Assembly (NCBI GenBank): GCA_003477185.1 | Contig: DMTJ01000318.1 | Span: 1 to 9,226, forward strand | Length of the DNA: 9,226 nt | DNA from: Lentisphaeria bacterium | GTDB taxonomy: Bacteria; Verrucomicrobiota; Lentisphaeria; JABSQK01; UBA12247 | Direction of reading: 5' to 3' | Part shown: one piece after another, positions 1 to 7,569 of the stretch | Layout: the number at the start of each line of letters is the position of its first letter | How positions within the stretch are numbered: position 1 is the stretch's first letter | Notes under the pieces: generated by a model | Told to the model about the DNA's origin: nothing | Databases searched by the model: none | Seen by the model: only the letters and a program-made list of their open reading frames with translations | Made by a program: the position numbers and the translations under genes

Positions 1-618
1 GGCCAGCGACAGCGAAAACGCACCAGAGATCATTGCTGCGCGCTTGGTCTTGTGTAAAAGCGACACTCCCGGTGACAAAGAACGTGCTATGATCAGCAAG
101 GCCGAGGAGAAACTCCTTGAGCGCCTGCAGAAGCTCGCCACCCGCATCGCCATCGGTCGGTTGCGCAGCAACAACTCGCGAGTGGTCAGATTCTACGACA
201 TCGACTTTCAGGAAGCCAATAAACCTGCGAAAGGCGAGCCTGAGGGCGTCTTGCGCTACACCCGCAAAGACCAACTTTTTGCTGACAGTCAGTTGGTTAT
301 GGGCTGCTACGTACTACGAACCGATCAGCAGGATCTGCCTGCCGAGCAACTTTGGCAGCTATACATCACCTTAGTCCTGGCCGAAGAGGGGTTTCGGCTA
401 CTAAAAACCGACTTAGGCCTGCGCCCGAACTTCCATCAGATCCAAGATTGCGTGGACGGGCACATTTTCATCACCGTGCCTGCCTACCACGTACTGACGC
501 ACATCCTGTACACCTTACGCCAAGGCTTTCTGAGGCATCACAGGCGCAGATCTATCGCCACTTCGACATCGACACGACCGCCTTGCCACAGAGCAAGGTG
601 ATCATCACACCAAAATGA
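1..618 (+). pseudogene. IS1634-like (IS4 superfamily) transposase, 3' remnant
   Basis: This is the C-terminal part of a DDE transposase. The reading frame is already open at base 2, so the 5' part lies outside the window. Visible family features are an LCKS...DKERAM segment, the strand GCYVLRTDQ, and the block LYITLVLAEEGFRLLKTDLGLRP. That block fits the IS4-type Y-x2-R-x3-E-x6-K signature except that R is replaced by L; the E in LAEE is the expected third catalytic acid. After VLTHILYTLRQ the frame loses sense and stops at 601. The next frame, ending at 618, gives a plausible native tail (SQAQIYRHFDIDTTALP, then a short end), so a frameshift, probably with a small deletion, lies near 510-535. 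No terminal inverted repeat or target duplication could be identified. It is probably inactive. The family call is from remembered motifs, without a search. Confidence 0.75.
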
Positions 619-643
619 CACGAGAAGAACCTGCGACTTTGCA

Positions 644-994
644 GGGATTCTTTCTTATCTCCCTCATTACCAGAGGCTTGCGATCCTGAGTGCAAAATTC
701 GGGCTAGCGCGCAACGCCGTCGGCGTGATTATGGTCGCCAAGGCTGGCAAGACCACCTGCCATTCCATACGCTACTGCCACGGCCAGTTCGTCAATACAA
801 ACATCCGCGGCTACGTCCTAAACGGCATCGATTCCGGCGTACGAAGGTACGGCTGTTACTACCGCGGCCAGTACGGCTACAAGCCTTATGCCCAGCAACG
901 CACCTACTACCGAGCGGCCCCAGAACTGAAGGAGCTGTCCGAGCGTCAAGCACTACCTGAATGCGCTCCTTCAGCGCCGCCCGTCCCGGCATAG
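644..994 (+). pseudogene. Tyrosine autokinase (BY-kinase, CpsD/CapB type), C-terminal fragment
   Basis: BY-kinases are cytoplasmic P-loop autokinases that control capsule or exopolysaccharide chain synthesis together with a Wzc/EpsF-type membrane partner. Only the end of the domain remains here. The phase reads LPHYQRLAIL, then GVIMVAKAGKTTCHSIRY (the strand and 'AGKT' segment seen near the C-terminus of the family), then IRGYVLNGID (the usual 'GVVLNGVD' strand). It finishes with a tyrosine-rich tail containing YGCYYRGQYGYKPY and RTYY, the typical autophosphorylation cluster. Walker A, A' and B motifs are all absent, so it cannot be a working kinase. The phase is open from 602, directly after the transposase remnant, and recognisable similarity starts near 644. 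No good ribosome site precedes the first in-phase GTG at 725. The 5' part was probably lost through the neighbouring insertion. The left boundary is approximate. Confidence 0.7.
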
Positions 995-1160
995 CCACAT
1001 TGGCCTCGCAATCCGCGATGGCAACAGACTCAGAAGTCGGACTCGCTCTACGACTGACACGGCGGGAAATTGACTGAGATTGTGTGCGGCAGCGACTGGC
1101 ACGCGCTCGCCACCACCGTTATCTTCCGGCCAGTCGTAGTGCACGTAGCCGGAGCCTCCC

Positions 1161-2573
<1,413 letters not shown>

Positions 2574-2649
2574 GTCCAGATTTGCCGTCAGCGCTGGCGC
2601 TCCCATCCCTAGCGGCATCCCTCCATCGCCTCCAGCCCGAATATGGTTC

Positions 2650-2940
2650 CTAAGAGTTTTCGAACAGCTGTGGAACAACCCGGCCTAGGAGCCGGTAGTG
2701 GTCGACGACCAGCACGGCCCGGCCGTCGTCCTCTAGCGCCAGCCTCCCGGTCACCTCAACGGCAAAGCAGAGGTGACGGGGCATTGACGCACCGCTGACT
2801 CCCAACTCGAGCAGGTACTCGCCTTCGCCGTCGGTTTCTAACGCCAACGTCCGCACCTGATCCCCGTCCCAGTCGATCGGGACCAGAATGCCACGCAGGA
2901 CATGCGTCGGCGCATCGGTGGAGGTCGATTTCGTCATCAT
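2650..2940 (-). CDS. Small conserved-looking hypothetical protein (about 95 aa)
   Basis: I do not recognise a named family. The 96-residue product is acidic and strand-rich, without signal peptide, membrane segment or cysteine cluster. The pattern is short strands with turns: VLRGILVPIDWDGDQ, VRTLALETD, EYLLELG, FAVEVTGRLAL, GRAVLVVDHYRLL. This suggests a small all-beta barrel, perhaps OB-like; that is inference from pattern only. Two ATGs stand in tandem (2940-2938 and 2937-2935). An AGGGAGA ribosome site at 2949-2943 is only two bases from the first ATG and five from the second, so the second may be the real start (95 aa). The gene converges on the sigma-54 activator (76 nt between stops) and is divergent from the operon starting at 3384, sharing its 443-nt upstream region. 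No other gene occupies the opposite strand here. Confidence 0.72.
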   Translation of the reverse strand: MMTKSTSTDAPTHVLRGILVPIDWDGDQVRTLALETDGEGEYLLELGVSGASMPRHLCFAVEVTGRLALEDDGRAVLVVDHYRLLGRVVPQLFENS

Positions 2941-3102
2941 GGTCTCCCTAGAGGTCGCCCTCCCAGTCGTAAAACATCAGGGCGGCGGACCAGTTTAGAA
3001 ACTTGAGACTCCTTTGTCGGGTTCCGTCGGTCATTGGCGAAAGACAGACCTGTTAAGATCCTACCTACTCGCCACCCCTTGCAACTGCCGTGCCAATCGA
3101 AC

Positions 3103-3115
3103 CAGACGTCGTCTG
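3103..3115. repeat. Inverted repeat CAGACG-T-CGTCTG
   Basis: A perfect 13-bp dyad (arms CAGACG and CGTCTG around one central T), about 213 bases upstream of the -24 element. It could be an activator or repressor site. A dyad of this size can also arise by chance in several hundred bases. Confidence 0.3.
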
Positions 3116-3192
3116 CAGCCCCACAAAAGACGCCAAAACGCTCCTCACACCGGGTTTTACTGAACCACGAGATCCGATTCGATTGCCGGGCA

Positions 3193-3207
3193 GGAACTTC
3201 CAGTTCC
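3193..3207. repeat. Inverted repeat GGAACT-TCC-AGTTCC, candidate activator site
   Basis: A perfect dyad with 6-bp arms and a 3-base centre, about 121 bases upstream of the -24 element, which is a normal distance for a sigma-54 enhancer. A weaker copy (GGAACT at 3236-3241, then AGCTTC at 3244-3249) starts 43 bases later, close to four helical turns, so both would face the same side of the DNA. Binding by the activator encoded at 1161 is inference. Confidence 0.38.
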
Positions 3208-3327
3208 GAAACACTAATTGCGCTGCCCAGAAAGCGGAACTGCAGCTTCTACATCGCGGACTCTTGGTCGCTCCCCGAGATGCCTACATGCACCATCTTT
3301 CAAGGCTGCGCCATGTGTCCCCAGTGT

Positions 3328-3344
3328 TGGCACGCAACATGCAA
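3328..3344 (+). promoter_or_regulatory. Sigma-54 (-24/-12) promoter of the hydrolase-ligase operon
   Basis: The sequence is TGGCACG-CAAC-ATGCAA. It matches the sigma-54 consensus TGGCACG-N4-TTGC at all seven -24 bases and three of four -12 bases. The invariant GG (3329-3330) and GC (3341-3342) are separated by exactly 10 bases, as required. The predicted transcript start is near 3354, leaving a leader of about 30 nt before the GTG at 3384, with the ribosome site in between. A sigma-54 activator gene lies 755 bases upstream on the same strand. The strict spacing, the position and the partner gene together make this a strong call. Confidence 0.82.
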
Positions 3345-3370
3345 ACAAGATGTTGTCCGACCTTTTTTCT

Positions 3371-3375
3371 AGGAG
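3371..3375 (+). promoter_or_regulatory. Ribosome binding site AGGAG that fixes the GTG start at 3384
   Basis: AGGAG followed by eight bases and then GTG. It lies downstream of the sigma-54 promoter, so translation must start after it. This excludes in-frame starts further upstream (for example at 3090) for the promoter-driven transcript. Confidence 0.75.
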
Positions 3376-3383
3376 CGATTTCC

Positions 3384-4181
3384 GTGCAACACCCAAACTT
3401 CTCGCTGGCTATCGGCAACGGCCCGATCGTCGCCGCCGCCCTTCACGCAGGCCATCAACTCCGGTCCGAAGTGGAGGCGGAAATCACTCTTTGCCCCGCG
3501 GATAGGCTTCGTGAAGAAGATCCGTATACCGATCGGTGGACTCAGTTTTCCCCGACCCGGCTAGTTGTCCACACCTCTCGTTTTCAGGTCGACCTGAACC
3601 GTCCTCGCGGCAGCGCAGTCTACCGCACCCCCGCAGACGCCTGGGGCCTGCAGGTCTGGCGCGACCGTTGCCCGGACGGCATCCTGCAGCGTTCACGTGC
3701 AGAGTACGACTCCTTCTACGGCATGGCCGAGCGCGTTTTCGACGACCTAGCCCGCCGCTACGGCCGGTTCGTCGTCTACGACCTCCACACGTACAACCAC
3801 CGCCGTAACGGCCCGAACGCACCACCGTCTCCCCAGAATGAAAATCCCGATGTGAATCTGGGCACAGGCAGTCTCGACCGCAGCTACTGGGCTCCGCTAG
3901 TGCATGCCTTCACGGGCGCATTGCCCAGCCCCGACTCCGGCCAGACTCTGGATGTACGTGAGAATGTGAAGTTCCAAGGCGGCCACTTTGCTCGCTGGGT
4001 TCACGCCAAGTACCCGCACATTGGGTGCGTCCTCTCCATTGAGGTAAAGAAGACTTTCATGGACGAGTGGACCGGAGTAGCCGACCCCGCACAGGTCACC
4101 TTGATTCGCGACAGTCTTGCTGCCACTGTCGATCCAGTCTTGCGGGTCCTCCATTCCGTCTACAACGCCCAATCCGCGTGA
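3384..4181 (+). CDS. N-formylglutamate amidohydrolase (FGase) family hydrolase
   Basis: This 265-aa protein belongs to the family of N-formylglutamate deformylases (HutG-like), which hydrolyse an amide bond on an acidic amino-acid derivative. Visible family blocks are ALHAGHQL 19-26, REEDPYTDRW 43-52, VDLNRPRG 69-76, YDLHTYNHRR 132-141, GGHFARW 199-205 and SIEVKKTFMDEWTG 218-231. The HAGH, DLH and E220 residues are probable metal or catalytic positions. There is no signal peptide, so it is probably cytosolic. The frame stays open up to 3090, but the GTG at 3384 is chosen because it has AGGAG upstream and lies after the sigma-54 promoter. No histidine-degradation genes are nearby, so a role in hut-type catabolism is unlikely. 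Its place next to a peptidase and an ATP-grasp ligase suggests it acts on an amide made or modified by the same system (inference). The true substrate is unknown. Confidence 0.87.
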   Translation: MQHPNFSLAIGNGPIVAAALHAGHQLRSEVEAEITLCPADRLREEDPYTDRWTQFSPTRLVVHTSRFQVDLNRPRGSAVYRTPADAWGLQVWRDRCPDGILQRSRAEYDSFYGMAERVFDDLARRYGRFVVYDLHTYNHRRNGPNAPPSPQNENPDVNLGTGSLDRSYWAPLVHAFTGALPSPDSGQTLDVRENVKFQGGHFARWVHAKYPHIGCVLSIEVKKTFMDEWTGVADPAQVTLIRDSLAATVDPVLRVLHSVYNAQSA

Positions 4182-4185
4182 CCTG

Positions 4186-6090
4186 ATGGCGCTCGACTCC
4201 ACCATAGTCCAACGCATCCGGGAACGCCTTGCCACCAACCAGCCGCTGCGTTGTCAGGTTCCCGGAGGCGGCGTGCTGAACGTAGACCGGCAACTGCCGT
4301 TCCTCTGCGTGTTCCGACGTCCTCGCAACGAAATCGACGCGAGCATGGCCAAGCTCGTGCGCGGCGAGGGCGCATATCTGGTGGGCCGCGGTGATCGTAG
4401 CGGGCGTCGCAACACGCGCGAGCTCGTCCAGTTGACCGTTGCCGAGCTCGCCCCACACTTCGGTGCCTTCCTGATTGTGGAGCTGTGGGCAGCCGCCGAA
4501 GCATCAGCGGACATGGCCCCGCATTTTACCCTCGCCGCGCCGGCAAGAACGCCACAGGCGATGCTCGAAACCTTGCAAGCCGAGCTAGGACGGATGCGCG
4601 TCCAGCGACGCCGGGCGCGAGTCACGGTCGAGCGCCTGCCGCCGGTAGCCCCTGGCTTCTCGCCGCTACTTACGCCGGCCCAAGCCCAGGCGCACAACGT
4701 TTTCGTCATCGGGATCGAAGTCGCACCGATCTTTCGCGATCCCACCACGGGAACAGTCTTCCCTCTGGTGTTGCGACGTCTCCACCGAGGCTTGAGCCTG
4801 GCGCTGCGACGTTGCTTCTACGAGTTTGCGGTCTCCGCAACTACCCACCGCCCCGACCACTTCCACACCCTTGGCCGTCGCGCTATGGTCAAAGCAGTTT
4901 GGGATGCGGACGCGGCGCTCGCCCGCATCGACCAGACCGTGGACTTCCTCCTCCTCGTCACCCCCACCAATGCGGAAGCCGCATGGCGACGCTTCCGCCG
5001 CGACCATTTCGCCAAGGCCCCTGCCTTTCGCTACCGCTCTTTGCCATTCGACCCGGCCAAACTCAAGCGGTCATTGTTTGCCATCCCCATCGAGCGCGTA
5101 GAGGACCCCATGCTGGCCCGCCTCTTCGGCGACGAACGTCAGGACCTTGAACGACGCCTCAGCATGCTCGTAGATCGCAACACGCCCAGCTTCCTCTACG
5201 GTAGCCTCCAAGTCTACGGTCCTGTCGACGACGCCCTCCTCGACCTGGCCCGTGACATCCTCCAGCGCCTGCCCCCGCACCGCTCCGGCTCGGATATAAG
5301 GGGCACGGTGGGGGCTGCGAAGTTCGCAGAAGCAGCCCGCGCTGAGATCGCCCGCTGCACCGCGCGTTGTCCGCAGTTTCGCGCCCGAGTCGAAATACGC
5401 GCCGACCTAACCGGCCTGATGGTCTCGCGCGACTGCCTCTACGTAGGTGCCTCGCTGCAAGTCTCAGCCCGGCGCGTCGAGGCACTCATCCAGCACGAGA
5501 TCGGCGTCCATATCGCCACCTACTGTAACGGCGCTGACCAGCCGTTCGCCCAGCTACGCCACGGCCTTACCGGCTATGAAGAACTCCAGGAAGGCCTCGC
5601 AGTCTTTGCAGAATACCTGGTTGGCGGCTTCACCGGCCCCCGGCTCCGTCTGCTTGCCGCCCGCGTCGTGGCCGCCCGTATGGTCACCGAAGGAAGCGAC
5701 TTTCTCTCGATCTTCCATGCCCTCCGCGACGAGGGCCAGTTCGATTCCCGTACCGCCTATCTGGTGACCATGCGCGTGACCCGCGGTGGTGGTTTCACCA
5801 AAGACGCCGTCTATCTGCGCGGCCTGGTCTCGCTGCTGAAGCACCTAGCGGACGGTGGCGAAATTGAACCGCTGTACGTCGGAAAAATCGCCGAACAGCA
5901 CATGGCATTTGTCCGTGAGTTACAATGGCGTCGCGTCCTCCGATCGCCCCTTTTCATCCCCTCCTATCTCACCGACGAGGCCGGCCGCGAACGTCTTGCT
6001 GCCGCTCGCACCGGACTGCATGTCTGCGACCTCGTAGGTATCCGCCCGAACCTAACCAGAACCACCATCCGCAAGGCCCCCCCCTCATGA
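4186..6090 (+). CDS. DUF1704 / QEGLA-motif metallopeptidase-like protein
   Basis: This is a 634-aa protein of the DUF1704 family, often labelled 'flavohemoglobin expression-modulating QEGLA motif protein'. The C-terminal half carries a zinc-peptidase motif HEIGVH (437-442) followed by EELQEGLA (465-472). H437 and H442 would bind metal, E438 would be the base, and E469 or a neighbour the third ligand. Human MATCAP proteins of this family are zinc carboxypeptidases that remove the C-terminal tyrosine of tubulin, so an exopeptidase role is a reasonable inference. The N-terminal half (for example RQLPFLCVFR-like DRQLPFLCVFRRP near residues 34-46) is characteristic of the bacterial family but has no known activity. 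There is no signal peptide. The ATG is four bases after the previous stop (TGA-CCTG-ATG) with no good ribosome site, so translation is probably coupled; a longer reading from 4117 would overlap the hydrolase gene and is not supported. The stop overlaps the next start. Confidence 0.88.
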   Translation: MALDSTIVQRIRERLATNQPLRCQVPGGGVLNVDRQLPFLCVFRRPRNEIDASMAKLVRGEGAYLVGRGDRSGRRNTRELVQLTVAELAPHFGAFLIVELWAAAEASADMAPHFTLAAPARTPQAMLETLQAELGRMRVQRRRARVTVERLPPVAPGFSPLLTPAQAQAHNVFVIGIEVAPIFRDPTTGTVFPLVLRRLHRGLSLALRRCFYEFAVSATTHRPDHFHTLGRRAMVKAVWDADAALARIDQTVDFLLLVTPTNAEAAWRRFRRDHFAKAPAFRYRSLPFDPAKLKRSLFAIPIERVEDPMLARLFGDERQDLERRLSMLVDRNTPSFLYGSLQVYGPVDDALLDLARDILQRLPPHRSGSDIRGTVGAAKFAEAARAEIARCTARCPQFRARVEIRADLTGLMVSRDCLYVGASLQVSARRVEALIQHEIGVHIATYCNGADQPFAQLRHGLTGYEELQEGLAVFAEYLVGGFTGPRLRLLAARVVAARMVTEGSDFLSIFHALRDEGQFDSRTAYLVTMRVTRGGGFTKDAVYLRGLVSLLKHLADGGEIEPLYVGKIAEQHMAFVRELQWRRVLRSPLFIPSYLTDEAGRERLAAARTGLHVCDLVGIRPNLTRTTIRKAPPS

Positions 6091-7130
6091 GAATCGCCTT
6101 CTTCGTCAACGACATCGCTACCGAGCTCCCCAACTACACGACCACCCGCTTGGCTATGACCGCCACCAACCGCGGCCACGACGTCTGGTATGTCGGCGCT
6201 GGTGACTTCGCCTACGACCCGGACGAGAGAGTCCGAGCCCGCGCCCGCGGCGCCACCAAGGGCTCCTACAAGTCGCTGGCCAGCTATCTCAAAGACGTGC
6301 AGGGCACCAAGGCCCGATCTGAGCGAATCACCGTGGACGACATCGACGTCCTCATGCTCCGCAACGACCCGGCGACCGACCTGAGCCGCCCTTGGGCGCA
6401 GTCCGCAGGCATCACCTTCGGTCGCGTTGCCATGCGCCAAGGCGTCATCGTTCTCAACGACCCTGCGTCACTGGCCACAGCCATGAACAAGATGTACTTC
6501 CAGCTCTTTCCGGAAGAAGTCCGCCCGCGCACGCTCATCACCCGTAACCGAAGCGAGATCAAGGCCTTCGCCAAAGAATTAGGCGGCACCGTCGTCCTCA
6601 AGCCCCTGCAAGGCTCCGGCGGCTCGAACGTCTTCCTCGTGCGGAAGGACGAAATGGCCAACCTTAATCAAATGATTGAAGCCGTCTCACGAGACGGCTA
6701 CATCATCGCCCAGGAGTATCTCGAAGCAGCCGTAGACGGCGACACCCGCTTGTTCTTAATGAACGGCCGGCCGCTCCGCTACAAGGGTCGCTACGCGGCC
6801 TTTCGGCGAGGTCGCGGCGAGGACGATATGCGCAGTAACATCCACGCTGGCGGCCACAAGCTCCAGGCCACCATCACCGACGCCCACCTGCAGTTGGCCG
6901 AGATCGTACGCCCACGCCTGGTCCGGGACGGAATGTTCTTGGTCGGCCTAGACATCGTCGGTGACAAGCTGATGGAGATCAACGTCTTCAGCCCCGGCGG
7001 TCTGGGCAGCGCCCAGCAGTACGAGAAAGTGAACTTCTCTCACGCCATCATCGACGCTCTCGAAGCCAAGGTCGAGTACATGCGTTACTACCGCCGCAAG
7101 TTCGGGAACATTGAGATGGCCACGCTGTAA
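6087..7130 (+). CDS. Glutathione-synthetase-like ATP-grasp ligase
   Basis: This 347-aa ATP-grasp protein is of the GshB/RimK-like kind, enzymes that form an acyl-phosphate from a carboxylate and couple it to an amine. Residues 1-125 are the N-terminal pre-ATP-grasp domain (MRIAFFVNDI, then LMLRNDP 89-95 and VLNDP 122-126). ATP-site elements are K135 (NKMYFQ), K172 in VLKPLQGSGGSNVF, and QE 209-210. GDTRLF lies at 218-223, RSNIHAGG at 249-256, D289, and the Mg-binding MEINVFSPGG at 296-305 with E297 and N299. The catalytic set looks intact. The start overlaps the previous stop (ATGA, 6087-6090), giving tight translational coupling. An in-frame upstream extension to 5925 lies wholly inside the previous gene and is rejected. 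True glutathione synthetase is unlikely: no gamma-glutamylcysteine ligase is present, and the partners are an amidohydrolase and a peptidase. A specialised peptide or metabolite amide ligase is more likely (inference). Confidence 0.9.
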   Translation: MRIAFFVNDIATELPNYTTTRLAMTATNRGHDVWYVGAGDFAYDPDERVRARARGATKGSYKSLASYLKDVQGTKARSERITVDDIDVLMLRNDPATDLSRPWAQSAGITFGRVAMRQGVIVLNDPASLATAMNKMYFQLFPEEVRPRTLITRNRSEIKAFAKELGGTVVLKPLQGSGGSNVFLVRKDEMANLNQMIEAVSRDGYIIAQEYLEAAVDGDTRLFLMNGRPLRYKGRYAAFRRGRGEDDMRSNIHAGGHKLQATITDAHLQLAEIVRPRLVRDGMFLVGLDIVGDKLMEINVFSPGGLGSAQQYEKVNFSHAIIDALEAKVEYMRYYRRKFGNIEMATL

Positions 7131-7150
7131 ATTGCGCTCCGTGATCCATC

Positions 7151-7186
7151 GGCAAGAATTCGGTCTTTCGATTATTGTAGCTTGCC
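7151..7186. repeat. Inverted repeat GGCAAG...CTTGCC between ligase and small ORF
   Basis: Perfect 6-bp arms (7151-7156 and 7181-7186) with a 24-base loop. The right arm abuts the AGGAGG ribosome site of the next ORF. It could be a weak hairpin affecting transcript ends or translation, but the loop is long and the arms short, so chance is quite possible. No T-tract follows. Confidence 0.25.
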
Positions 7187-7195
7187 AGGAGGAGC

Positions 7196-7369
7196 GTGGA
7201 GATCGACACCACAGGCAACGCTCTAGTCGCCCCCTTAAACGAGTGCTGGCTTCTGGAAAACGCAGATCGCAGCGTATGTGAGGAATTGCGCCGTCACAGC
7301 CAGCTGGGCCACGCAAACCTCCTCGGGGACGTCTTGAACGGCATCTGCGCTGCCCCAGACCTGAACTAG
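7196..7369 (+). CDS. 57-aa small protein downstream of the ATP-grasp ligase
   Basis: The product starts MEIDTTGNALVAPLNE and ends LNGICAAPDLN. I recognise no family. The GTG start is preceded by a full AGGAGG (7187-7192), though only three bases separate them, which is short. In-frame TAG at 7178 excludes any longer form. Hand-counted GC by codon position is about 66%, 39% and 73% for positions 1, 2 and 3, the pattern of real coding DNA in a GC-rich genome. The peptide is net acidic, has three Cys, no signal peptide and no membrane segment; the middle (CEELRRHSQLGHANLLGDVL) could be helical. It follows the ligase by 65 nt on the same strand. It might be a substrate or carrier peptide for the hydrolase-peptidase-ligase set, an accessory subunit, or a fragment of a longer decayed gene. 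The existence of the ORF is seen; the role is inference. Confidence 0.5.
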   Translation: MEIDTTGNALVAPLNECWLLENADRSVCEELRRHSQLGHANLLGDVLNGICAAPDLN

Positions 7370-7569
7370 TTCCATTTGCATCCCATATGCCCAAAGGATC
7401 CGGCAGCTCAGCCTGAAGGGCCTTTAGTTAGCCAGGGATGCACGAAGAATCCCCGATGGCTAATTTCGCCAGCTTCAAGGCTGCAGGCGACAGTGCTCAT
7501 CAAATCAATCACCACCGTAAGTCACGATCCAAGTAGCCTATGGGATGCCAGTGAAGTAGTTCCATTTGC
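7367..7569. repeat. Direct repeat TAGTTCCATTTGC, two copies 190 bp apart
   Basis: Identical 13-mers lie at 7367-7379 and 7557-7569. The first overlaps the stop codon of the small ORF. They bracket the inverted repeat and stem-loop described for this spacer. The arrangement could be a duplication left by a small mobile or non-autonomous element, or recombination remnants. No transposase or integrase lies inside. Confidence 0.4.

Larger units (their letters stand above)
2941..3327. promoter_or_regulatory. Intergenic region upstream of the sigma-54 promoter (enhancer candidate)
   Basis: This is the divergent spacer between the minus-strand hypothetical gene and the hydrolase-ligase operon. Open frames crossing it have no family features, and their products are compositionally odd (rich in Cys, Ser and Arg), so I treat it as non-coding. 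Sigma-54 activators usually bind about 80-200 bases upstream of the promoter. Two perfect dyads with 6-bp arms lie here (3103-3115 and 3193-3207), plus a half-matching copy of the second at 3236-3249. No convincing sigma-70 promoter for the minus-strand gene could be picked out. Confidence 0.4.

Noticed and set aside
1097..1111. Possible second sigma-54 promoter before the activator gene (TGGCACG-CGCTCGCC)
   Set aside because: The -24 element is perfect, but at the required 10-base spacing the -12 doublet is CC; the GC doublet is one base too close. Sigma-54 spacing is strict, so autoregulation through this site is not supported.
2590..2601. Palindrome AGCGC-TG-GCGCT between the activator and the minus-strand gene as a terminator
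   Set aside because: The loop is only two bases, which cannot form a normal hairpin, and no T-tract follows on either strand.
3090..3383. N-terminal extension of the amidohydrolase, or a separate small gene in the same interval
   Set aside because: The interval contains the sigma-54 promoter, the predicted transcript start and the AGGAG for GTG 3384. Translated products are rich in Cys, Ser and Arg and show no family features.
4485..5150. Long Pro/Arg/Gly-rich open frame inside the DUF1704 gene
   Set aside because: It lies wholly within a well-supported gene in another frame, and its low-complexity product is typical of GC-rich shadow frames.
5925..6086. Upstream in-frame extension of the ATP-grasp ligase
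   Set aside because: It lies entirely inside the 3' end of the DUF1704 gene. The native ATP-grasp N-terminus (MRIAFFVNDI) begins at the ATGA overlap.
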